Part shown: piece by piece, positions 5,837 through 12,767 of the stretch
Layout of the letters: every line of letters starts with the position of its first letter
Numbering within the stretch: position 1 is the first letter of the stretch
Position numbers and translations under genes: made by a program
Source: Balneolia bacterium
Lineage (GTDB): Bacteria > Bacteroidota > Rhodothermia > Balneolales > Cyclonatronaceae
Assembly (NCBI GenBank): GCA_003566395.1
Contig: PXDL01000337.1
Coordinates: forward strand, 1 to 22,597
Length of the DNA stretch: 22,597 nt
Direction of reading: 5' to 3'
The notes under the pieces: generated by a model
Told to the model about the DNA's origin: nothing
Database searches by the model: none
Seen by the model: only the letters and a program-made list of their open reading frames with translations

Positions 5837-8218
5837 CTATTTATTATCATTCAAATCTACTGCCTCAGGTCTTGAAACACTGCTTCCGTTTTCCGGGGTT
5901 TTCGGATGCTCTTCACCCGTCTTTACTGCCGGAGTTCCGGGAGCTTTGGTTTTCCTGAGGGCGCTGATGTCGGGTTTGATCCAGTAAATGAGCGCGGGAA
6001 GGAAAAACAGATCGGCGATAATTGCGGTTAAAATCGTAATGCTCACCAGCTGACCCATGTACATGGTGGAATCAAACTCGCTGTTGCCTAAGGTCCCGAA
6101 ACCGACCAACAGGATGGCGCTCGTGAGTATAATGGCCCTTCCGGTACGTTCGGTGGTAATACGCACGGCTTCAATGAGATTACGGCCGCGCTGGGTTTCT
6201 ATGCGGAAACGCGCCAGAAAATGAATGCTGTCGTCAACCGCAATCCCGAATGCGATGGTGAAAATAACGGCGGTTGAAGGTTTGATGTCGATGCCGAAAT
6301 ATCCCATAATACCCGCAATTACGATCAGCGGCATAATATTGGGCAGCAACGATATGAGCACCAGCTTGACGTTGCGAAAAAGCCACGCCATGATCAGCGA
6401 GATAAAGATAAAAGCCAGCAGAATACTTGAGGCCAGAGAAAACACGATATTGTCGGTCAGATCGGCTACAAGAATGGTGGTTCCTGTCAGGGTGATCTCT
6501 TCATCCGGGAAATGCGTTCGTATGTAGGTGAGCAGCTCATCGCGTATCTGGTTGATGCGGTACGAGCCGGCGTCGAACGCCTGGGTGGAAATGCGCACCT
6601 CCTGATAGGAAAAATCGGTAAACTGCTCAAGGGCATCCGCATCGGTGATTTCCATCAGTAAGAGATATTGAGAGATCAGTGCCCGGTTATCCGGCAGCGG
6701 CTGTGCGGCGGCTTCCTCCGGAGACATGATGGCATGGATGCGCTCCATAAGCGTGCGCAGCGAACGGGTTTTATCCATTTCATCATACGAAAGCAGTTTT
6801 TCCTCCAGCGCTGCTATGCGCCTGAGAAGCTCAGGATCCGTGATGCCGTCTTCCGTACCGGTATCGATAATAATTTCCAGCGGAAACTGAGGACTCAGCC
6901 GCTCGGCAATAACGTGGCTGTCGGCTATGAGCGGCGAATCCTGTCCTACATCATCAAAAACAAAACCGTTGACCCGTAGCTGCATAATACCGCTCCCGAT
7001 TGCTACCGTGAGCAGCAGGGTGATAATCACCACGGCCTTATGATACCTCAGAGAGGTTCGGAAACTCATCCGCAGAAAAGAGCCGATAGCCTCGTGAATG
7101 CGCCCGCCCGGAAGTTTGTCTCTGCCCGTATCCCGGAAAAACGGCATCATGGAAGGCAGTAGAAAAATGGTGATGATATAGGCGATGATCACACCAATGG
7201 CCGTGTAAAGCCCGAACGTGCGCATCGGAATTACGTTGCTGGTAAGCAGGGTGGCAAAACCGATAGCGGTGGTCACGCTGGTGAGAAATGTGGCACTGCC
7301 GAGAACAATCAGACTCTCGCGCATGGCGGTGGAGCGGTTCATCCCCACAAGCCGGTTGTCGCGGTATTTGGAAAGCATGTGAACTGAATCGGCTACGCCC
7401 ACGCACAAAAGAATCGGGGCGATGGTGCTGGTAAGGACCTCAAAATAGCCGCCGGTTAGATAAAGCACGACCACCGTAAACAGAATCGTAAGCCACACAA
7501 TCATGATGGGAATGACCACCCCCTGCACATTCCGGAACAGAAACCAAAGCAGCAGAATAATCAGCACCGACGAAATAGTGATATAGAAAATTATTTCGCT
7601 GTTGAGCACATTCACGTATTGATTTCTGAAATACGGGATTCCCGCGATGTAGTACTCAAGCCCGTTCTGACTATCCAGAATTTCAATGAAATCATCGATT
7701 ATCTGCTGACGTACCGGGAAGTTGTTGTCTTCCTCGTCAATAATCAGATACACCGCCGTAAAGGTCGCGTCGCGGTTTATGAATATACCTTCATTGAACG
7801 GATCGTCGGTTATCTCGCTCAAAATGCCGCCGTTATTTTCAAGACCGTTAAGGTATGGCTCGGCCTCAAGTCTGCCGTTCACATTCCGCAGACGCTGTGC
7901 ATCGAACAAGCTGCGGACCTCGGCCACGTGTTCGATTTCGGAGAGTTTGGTAGTGAGCGTACGGAGTTTTTCGAGAAAGTCCGGGGAGAGGACGTTATCA
8001 TCCTGCAACCCGATTACAATGGCGTTATCGTCACGGCCGTACTCTTCGGAGAAGCGCTGGTAGGCGTCGATGGTGGGATCATTTTCAGGGAAAAAGCCTT
8101 CGAGCGAAAAATCGGCCTCCACATTAAGTACCGGATAGACCGAAGCCATAGCAAGCAAAACGGCGATAACAAGAACCGGGCGCCTGTTTGATAAAATAAA
8201 ATCTGCTAAACGTTCCAA
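5837..8218 (-). CDS. RND-superfamily (MMPL / HAE3-type) inner-membrane exporter
   Basis: The 793-residue protein has the duplicated RND layout: a membrane segment at about 13-32, a periplasmic loop (33-205), five segments from about 208 to 362, a sixth hinge segment near 395-412, a second loop (about 415-600), and a final group of five from about 605 to 745. Proton-relay style acidic residues are in GVADSVHMLSKYRD (Asp277) and GIAVDDSIHFLARF (Asp662/663). There is no tripartite-pump docking region of the AcrB kind; size and motifs fit the MMPL/HAE3 group, which exports lipids, hopanoids or other hydrophobic compounds. The start codon appears to be TTG at 8218; a stop lies a short way upstream in frame with no ATG or GTG between. 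The C-terminal about 45 residues are polar and cytoplasmic. It converges on the DUF1302-like gene. Confidence 0.88.
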   Translation of the reverse strand: MERLADFILSNRRPVLVIAVLLAMASVYPVLNVEADFSLEGFFPENDPTIDAYQRFSEEYGRDDNAIVIGLQDDNVLSPDFLEKLRTLTTKLSEIEHVAEVRSLFDAQRLRNVNGRLEAEPYLNGLENNGGILSEITDDPFNEGIFINRDATFTAVYLIIDEEDNNFPVRQQIIDDFIEILDSQNGLEYYIAGIPYFRNQYVNVLNSEIIFYITISSVLIILLLWFLFRNVQGVVIPIMIVWLTILFTVVVLYLTGGYFEVLTSTIAPILLCVGVADSVHMLSKYRDNRLVGMNRSTAMRESLIVLGSATFLTSVTTAIGFATLLTSNVIPMRTFGLYTAIGVIIAYIITIFLLPSMMPFFRDTGRDKLPGGRIHEAIGSFLRMSFRTSLRYHKAVVIITLLLTVAIGSGIMQLRVNGFVFDDVGQDSPLIADSHVIAERLSPQFPLEIIIDTGTEDGITDPELLRRIAALEEKLLSYDEMDKTRSLRTLMERIHAIMSPEEAAAQPLPDNRALISQYLLLMEITDADALEQFTDFSYQEVRISTQAFDAGSYRINQIRDELLTYIRTHFPDEEITLTGTTILVADLTDNIVFSLASSILLAFIFISLIMAWLFRNVKLVLISLLPNIMPLIVIAGIMGYFGIDIKPSTAVIFTIAFGIAVDDSIHFLARFRIETQRGRNLIEAVRITTERTGRAIILTSAILLVGFGTLGNSEFDSTMYMGQLVSITILTAIIADLFFLPALIYWIKPDISALRKTKAPGTPAVKTGEEHPKTPENGSSVSRPEAVDLNDNK

Positions 8219-8313
8219 GAAAGCGGATGTAATAACGACAATAAGTTGAGCCGTAGTAACATCATCCGGAAGGATTTACATTCCTGCTGACGACTTAAAA
8301 ATGATGAATAATA

Positions 8314-9033
8314 TTACAGCTCCAGCAGTATAAGCTGTAAGGTCTCGTCTTCGGGTATAACGGACAGGTTTTCCAGATTTTCGGAATCCGTATCTGAAAG
8401 TACTGGAATCAGCTTTCGGCTGAGTCGTTCGGCTTGATGGAGCGCATCACCCAGAAAAAGTCCACTGCTGATCCAGGTTACCGGTGTATTCCGCATTGCG
8501 GTTATGAGCAGTATCCGGGACGGTTTTTCGGAAATGAACTCCGGCATCCCGCTGATGATTTTTGCCCGTTCCTTGCCGCTGATTTCATGAATCTTGAGGG
8601 ACCGTTTCTGAGCCCGGCAACTCAGGTATTCATCCAGACAGTTCCCGTAACTTGAGGCCCTTTCCCGGCCACTGATTAGTTTATCGCTGCCGTCATATAC
8701 GTAGGCCACAAGCTGGGGCTCATCGAAGCGGGGAAATGTACGCAGCACAGGTTTCAGGCCGGAAGATTTCATGATATGCTTCAGTGTGGAGAGCAGTAGT
8801 CCGCTTTTTTTGTAGATGAGGGCATCCGAAGCGGGATCGGCGTTATCCTTGTTGAGGAGATTTCCATCCAAAAAAAGCTCAAGCATATCACCTCTGTACC
8901 GCACCCGGCTTCCCGGGCTGATATTCCATGAAGCCATTTTTTTTCCGGCAAGCATCATCATATACCGGAGATTTTCGGAAGCGGATTTACCGGAATTCGC
9001 CTTACCGGAAACGGAGTTCGGCCTGGAGTGCAT
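8314..9033 (-). CDS. Shortened Acg-like (nitroreductase-fold) protein
   Basis: A soluble protein of 239 residues from the ATG at 9033. The frame is also open to a GTG at 9123, but that would overlap the YceI gene by 50 bases. The pattern ENLRYMMMLAG, then MLELFLDGNLLNKDNADPASDALIYKKSGLLLSTLKHIMKS (written here in parts) resembles the N-terminal half of Acg-family proteins ('LEL..D..R.L...DP..RELxISxGAAL'). SSGLFLGDALHQAERLSRKLIPV resembles their C-terminal FMN-fold helix. The usual HNTQPW flavin motif is replaced by KMASWNI and the protein is about 90 residues shorter than mycobacterial Acg, so flavin binding is doubtful. An 8-bp inverted repeat (8314-8321/8333-8340) overlaps the last codons. 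It is the last gene of the porin-YceI-YceI operon. The family call is moderate. Confidence 0.45.
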   Translation of the reverse strand: MHSRPNSVSGKANSGKSASENLRYMMMLAGKKMASWNISPGSRVRYRGDMLELFLDGNLLNKDNADPASDALIYKKSGLLLSTLKHIMKSSGLKPVLRTFPRFDEPQLVAYVYDGSDKLISGRERASSYGNCLDEYLSCRAQKRSLKIHEISGKERAKIISGMPEFISEKPSRILLITAMRNTPVTWISSGLFLGDALHQAERLSRKLIPVLSDTDSENLENLSVIPEDETLQLILLEL

Positions 9034-9073
9034 GTGGAGTTTCTTATTTGGAATGTATAGCCGTTTTGTTAGC

Positions 9074-9721
9074 TCATTTGTCGAATGTGATAATGTTTGC
9101 ACTGCCGTTTTCCTGGCGGGCACTTAGCGAAAAATGAACTTCAAGTTCCTCATGCGCTCTTATAAGTCCGAAAAATGCGCTGGGAGGATCAATTTCAAAA
9201 TCTCTCATATTGATGGTTTTCTTACCAATCAGCCGGAATTTATTCTCTTCGCACGGCTCAATGTCAACCATCACGGTAATGTCTTTACCAACTCCGGCTA
9301 CGGTAATCGTGCCTTCAACCTCCAGCTGAAAAGGATGGCACTCCGGTTCCAGATTGGTGATAAGCTTCGAACTATGGTAATCGAACTGTATCTCAGGATG
9401 ATCTTCGGCTTTCAGGGCGTTGTAGAAATCGCGGTTCATCCGGCGCTGACCACAATCGAATTCCAATACAGGGATGTTGAGGCGCACATTGCCGTTCTCC
9501 TTAAGGTCGTCGGCATCCCGAGTCTCGGCGCGGCCGATATCAGCATAACCCACCACATGACCGGCTTTACAATTAATGTCATCCAGGGTTGAGCTTCCTT
9601 CAATCCACAAGCTGCTTTCTTCTTCGATGAGCACAATACGATGCTGAGCAGTTGCAAATGATGCGAGAATCATCAGCATTGCGAGTGAGAATATGGTGAT
9701 GGAGATAGTTGATGGTTTCAT
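9074..9721 (-). CDS. YceI-family periplasmic protein with four cysteines
   Basis: A 215-residue exported protein. Residues 1-25 are a signal peptide (hydrophobic core FSLAMLMILASFATA, cleavage before QHR). The rest is the YceI lipocalin-like beta barrel: SSLWIEGSSTLDDINC, an INVP-like VLEFDCGQRRMNRDFYNAL segment, the DHPEIQFDY motif (107-115), VEGTITVAGVGKDIT, and the closing MRDFEIDPPSAFFGLIRAHEELEVHF. YceI proteins bind polyisoprenoids or similar hydrophobic molecules in the periplasm. Four cysteines (51, 90, 128, 157) are absent from the second YceI copy and could form two disulfides or a metal/redox site. It lies about 80 bases after the other YceI gene with a hairpin between them. Confidence 0.85.
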   Translation of the reverse strand: MKPSTISITIFSLAMLMILASFATAQHRIVLIEEESSLWIEGSSTLDDINCKAGHVVGYADIGRAETRDADDLKENGNVRLNIPVLEFDCGQRRMNRDFYNALKAEDHPEIQFDYHSSKLITNLEPECHPFQLEVEGTITVAGVGKDITVMVDIEPCEENKFRLIGKKTINMRDFEIDPPSAFFGLIRAHEELEVHFSLSARQENGSANIITFDK

Positions 9722-9747
9722 ATCGGCCTCTCTGTTAATTTAAGAAG

Positions 9748-9779
9748 GCGGAGGCATGCACACATGCAGCGGCCTCCGC
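9748..9779 (-). terminator. Intercistronic hairpin between the two YceI genes
   Basis: GCGGAGGC (9748-9755) and GCCTCCGC (9772-9779) form a perfect 8-bp GC-rich stem; the 16-base loop can itself pair through TGCAT/ATGCA. On the minus strand CTTCTTAAATT follows instead of a T run, so it is more likely an mRNA processing/stability hairpin or a leaky terminator than a complete stop. Confidence 0.5.
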
Positions 9780-9800
9780 GTTTGAGGTCATAATCGGTTG

Positions 9801-10412
9801 TTACCTGGACATGAGTACCAGATTATAATGAATTTCAATGTCTTCATCTGCCCGAACCGTACCGAGCATGGCGGAAGGACGGTCTATATTAAAATCACTG
9901 AATTTAAGCGGAAGCTTTCCGTTGATCAGAAATCCGCCGTTTTCCGTTGGCATAACATCTGCTGTAAAAACGACTTCATGATCTTTGCCCGCGGCGTTAA
10001 TCACACCGTTCACTTCAACTTTGTAGCCGTTTTCTCCCTTTTCCACGATTTCACTACTGTTCATTGTGAAGGTGATCTCGGGATGATCGTCTTTGTTGAG
10101 ATAGTTGTGGATGTTGCGCGTGAGCCGGCGCCCGTCACCGTCGATGTTTTCAACCGGAACCGTGAAGGAGCCAAGCTGAAATACAGTTGAAGGGTTGGAA
10201 CCATTGGATTCAAGCGCTTCGAGATCGATGCTGAATTCTGCGTTTATAATTTGTACATCAGCATCCCAGCTTCCGACTGTAGAGCCGCCTTCGATAGACA
10301 TGCTGCTTTGCCCGTTGTCGATGAAAAAGCGGGCTGCATCGGTTTCGGAAGGCTGTGCCATTGTAATAAACGGCAGAATCAGGATAATCAGGAGTGTAGG
10401 TAGTAGTCGCAT
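9801..10412 (-). CDS. YceI-family periplasmic protein
   Basis: The 203-residue protein starts at ATG 10412; an upstream extension of the frame lacks family character and would put the signal peptide inside the protein. Residues 1-19 form a signal peptide (RLLPTLLIILILPFITMA, cleaved before QPS). The mature part has the YceI barrel with SSMSIEGGSTVGSWDAD, a FTVPVENIDGDGRRLTRNIHNYL segment, DDHPEITFTMNSS, VNGVINAAGKDHEVVF, and the closing FSDFNIDRPSAMLGTVRADEDIEIHYNL. It has no cysteine. Members bind long-chain isoprenoids, amides or similar ligands. It follows the porin-like gene and precedes the second YceI gene. A terminator-like hairpin sits only about a dozen bases before its start codon. 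Confidence 0.88.
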   Translation of the reverse strand: MRLLPTLLIILILPFITMAQPSETDAARFFIDNGQSSMSIEGGSTVGSWDADVQIINAEFSIDLEALESNGSNPSTVFQLGSFTVPVENIDGDGRRLTRNIHNYLNKDDHPEITFTMNSSEIVEKGENGYKVEVNGVINAAGKDHEVVFTADVMPTENGGFLINGKLPLKFSDFNIDRPSAMLGTVRADEDIEIHYNLVLMSR

Positions 10413-10423
10413 TGTTTTTTCCG

Positions 10424-10460
10424 TTTTAAAAACCTGCCGGATAAGTACGTTCCGGCAGGT
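10424..10460 (-). terminator. Intrinsic terminator/attenuator after the porin gene, in the leader of yceI
   Basis: ACCTGCCGG (10432-10440) and CCGGCAGGT (10452-10460) form a perfect 9-bp stem with an 11-base loop. On the minus strand it runs straight into TTTTTAAAA. It lies 40 bases past the porin stop and ends only 12-15 bases before the first YceI start, so some readthrough is needed for YceI expression unless that gene has a promoter inside the porin gene. Confidence 0.75.
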
Positions 10461-10500
10461 GTGTTTAGGCTTGTTGAAAAATTTGATGTCGTTTGCCAAG

Positions 10501-11775
10501 TCAGAAGCTGATTACTGCTTCGAGCATCAGGCCGCTGAATTCGCCTTCATGGAATACGGAGGTGTCGCTGAATCCGTCGTAGGTTTGGCGCACATACTCA
10601 AGTTTGGTGAGTACATTGCGTGTGAGAAACCATCCGCCGCCTACGTTGATGCGGGAGATATCAACATCCTGACCCTGGTTTGTTTCGCCTGTTACGAGGT
10701 TGTAACGGCCGCCCAGATAGAAGTCTTCACTCTTGCCGAAGCGGTAGAGAAGCTCTGCAGAATACTGATTGAAAGTTCTTCGGTCGGTCTCGGCCTGGGC
10801 TTTGCCGCTTGCATTCTCGAACACTCCGAAAAACTCGAGGCCTTTGTACTTCACAAATGGGTTGATCATAAATGCTGTCAGTTCATTTGAGAAAGCGGGA
10901 TCGAACCGGGGAATTCTGAACTCTGAAGAGCTATCGGTTAAAATGTTGTAGTAGCGTGAGCCTGCGCGGTCGCCTGCATACAGAAAGGTACGCTGGGACT
11001 GACCTGTGTGGTAAACCGAGCCGGTGAGGCGGAACCGCAGGTCTTCGTTAATCTGTCGGTCAAAACCAAGCTTACCAATCAGGGAAACATGGGTTTGCAG
11101 TTGTCCTTCCGGTGCATCAACTACCGACTGATTCAATTTACCGTTGGTAAGGCCGGCCATTGCGATGAAACCGTCTTTGCGGAATAATACTTCAGCACCT
11201 ACTTCGGTGGTGAAAGCGTCCATAATCAAGTTGCCTACGAACGGGTTGTACATGGTCTGGGCATTATCGCTGCGGCGAAAGTGCGCATCACCGTAGTTAT
11301 TCTGCATGTGCCCGACTTTGATTGTCAGATACTGCATGTAGTCTTCCATGAAACCATGCTCAATGAAATCGAGGCGATCGATTTGCATATAACCGCCCTT
11401 AACATAAGGCTGAGAGTGGTGGCGTGAAGAAAGGTAGGTGCGAAGGTGCATTCTCAGCCCGCTGTAAAGCTGTGCGTCGATATCAAGATTAGACGTAGCC
11501 AAATTAAAGTTCGGGCTTATGTCTGAGATAGGAACGTTTCCGCTGTTGCTGTGATCAAGTGCCTGGAACTGAAGGGTATTTGAACCGCCGATACGAACAT
11601 TCAAACCTGTAAATTCGACATCGGTGGTTTTGGGTGCTTCAAAAATATTTAAACCGGTTTGGTCCGGAGCCCGGTAATACTGGAGATCTCTGGACTGCTG
11701 CGCCTCTGCAGAAACCGCCTGCATGGCAAATACAACCGTTAACACAATGAGTTTAATTATAATAGTGTTTTTCAT
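10501..11775 (-). CDS. Porin-like outer-membrane beta-barrel protein
   Basis: A 424-residue exported protein from the ATG at 11775; 15 extra in-frame codons upstream precede the signal peptide and were dropped. The signal peptide is residues 1-26 (IIIKLIVLTVVFAMQAVSAEAQ). The body alternates short polar turns with strands such as GLRMHLRTYLSS, QYLTIKVGHMQNNYGDAHFRR, EVLFRKDGFIAMAGLTNG and FYLGGRYNLVTGE, and it ends in LEAVISF, with the terminal phenylalanine of barrel proteins. RVGH/YGDAHFRRSDNA resembles phosphate-selective-porin-like and other 16-18-strand porins, but I cannot name a substrate. It is the first gene of a probable operon with two YceI genes and the Acg-like gene, and its promoter region carries repeated operator-like boxes. 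Confidence 0.72.
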   Translation of the reverse strand: MKNTIIIKLIVLTVVFAMQAVSAEAQQSRDLQYYRAPDQTGLNIFEAPKTTDVEFTGLNVRIGGSNTLQFQALDHSNSGNVPISDISPNFNLATSNLDIDAQLYSGLRMHLRTYLSSRHHSQPYVKGGYMQIDRLDFIEHGFMEDYMQYLTIKVGHMQNNYGDAHFRRSDNAQTMYNPFVGNLIMDAFTTEVGAEVLFRKDGFIAMAGLTNGKLNQSVVDAPEGQLQTHVSLIGKLGFDRQINEDLRFRLTGSVYHTGQSQRTFLYAGDRAGSRYYNILTDSSSEFRIPRFDPAFSNELTAFMINPFVKYKGLEFFGVFENASGKAQAETDRRTFNQYSAELLYRFGKSEDFYLGGRYNLVTGETNQGQDVDISRINVGGGWFLTRNVLTKLEYVRQTYDGFSDTSVFHEGEFSGLMLEAVISF

Positions 11776-11844
11776 AATGCTGTCTTTTTTTATGAGAGGT
11801 GGTCTTAAGTAAGTAAGCATGAAAGCTTGTTGTTTTCTTCGACC

Positions 11845-11939
11845 ACAATCTAAGACCGCCCCGGTAATTTGCTTGTAAGGTTTAGGTACAGCCTTTTGTA
11901 AGGGAAGAGATGAAGAAGTTGTAGGGGAATTCCTTACAA
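11845..11939 (-). promoter_or_regulatory. Candidate response-regulator operator array and promoter of the porin operon
   Basis: Plus-strand boxes TTGTAAGG (11873-11880), TTGTAAGG (11896-11903) and TTGTAGGG (11919-11926) start exactly 23 bases apart. The third is half of a 21-base near-palindrome (11919-11939) whose other half is CCTTACAA. On the minus strand, a TAGATTGT (11852-11845) resembles the TAnnTTTG -7 box; the first operator box ends 20 bases upstream of it, where the -33 element should be. No good -33 is present. That is the layout expected of an activator-dependent promoter. The nearest regulator gene is the NarL-type response regulator immediately upstream. The boxes are visible; the binding protein is inferred. 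Confidence 0.6.
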
Positions 11940-12110
11940 GATTTCGCTCTTGTGTTTAGTTCAACTGTTCTACACACTCAGCTGTCAGCAATAAAAACAA
12001 AAAAATACGGCCGCAATCTCTCTTGGGGCTGTTCTGTGTTCAGCGCTCTCTTGGCCGGAATCGCTGCAGGTATTCAGCAAACGGATTTACCGCTTAGGCG
12101 TCATTCAGGT

Positions 12111-12758
12111 TCAACCGCCGTCAACCCACTGAATAGCGGCACGCGTAAGATCATGGGCTGATTCCATCCCCAGTTTTTCACGTATCCGAACTTTATAGGT
12201 TTCCACCGTTTTTACCGATACATACATTTTCTCGGCGATCTCTTTGTTCGTGCTCCCGCGCCCTGTAAGTTCAAAAACCTCAATTTCCCGGTCACTGAGT
12301 ATTTCAAGAGGCGACAAGTTTCCTTTAGGAGCATTTCCCATCGCCTGCTGAAGCAATCGCGCATTCATTACGTCACTCAGGTAAACACCGCCCGCAAAAA
12401 TTTTGTCGAGCGCTTTAGCGAGTTCTTCTGCCGCCATCTGTTTCATCAGATAGCCGTTGGCACCTGCACGAAGGGCGCGTTCGGCATAGGTTTCTTCATC
12501 ATGGCGCGAAACCATTAATATCTTCACCTCTTTTTCAAAACTTCGAATGTGCTTCACGAACTCGATTCCGTTCATCCCGGTTAGAGAAATATCAACAACG
12601 GCACCGTCGGGTTTCAGCTCCTTAATTGCCGTAATCGCTTCCTCGGCCGATGACAGCTGGGCACACACTTCATATTGAGCCGACTCATCAAGAGTCAGGG
12701 CGATGCCTTTACGGATCAGCGGGTGATCATCAACCAAAAGAATTTTTTTCTTGCTCAT
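12111..12758 (-). CDS. NarL/FixJ-family response regulator
   Basis: A 215-residue two-domain regulator. The receiver (3-122) has the acidic pair Asp10/Asp11, the phosphoacceptor Asp56 in AVVDISLTGMNG, Ser84 at the switch Thr/Ser position and Lys106 in YLMKQ. The LuxR-type helix-turn-helix covers about 152-210 with LSDREIEVFELTGRGSTNKEIA and VSVKTVETYKVRIREKLG. It acts as a DNA-binding transcription factor once phosphorylated. It begins nine bases after the stop of the histidine kinase gene, so the two are cotranscribed and form a cognate pair. Its likely target is the adjacent porin operon through the boxes at 11873-11939. Confidence 0.95.
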   Translation of the reverse strand: MSKKKILLVDDHPLIRKGIALTLDESAQYEVCAQLSSAEEAITAIKELKPDGAVVDISLTGMNGIEFVKHIRSFEKEVKILMVSRHDEETYAERALRAGANGYLMKQMAAEELAKALDKIFAGGVYLSDVMNARLLQQAMGNAPKGNLSPLEILSDREIEVFELTGRGSTNKEIAEKMYVSVKTVETYKVRIREKLGMESAHDLTRAAIQWVDGG

Positions 12759-12767
12759 ATAAAGTTA

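Noticed and set aside
11952..12161. 69-codon plus-strand frame between the porin and regulator genes
   Set aside because: It runs into the antisense strand of the regulator gene and shows no domain; the region is better explained as promoter and operator DNA.
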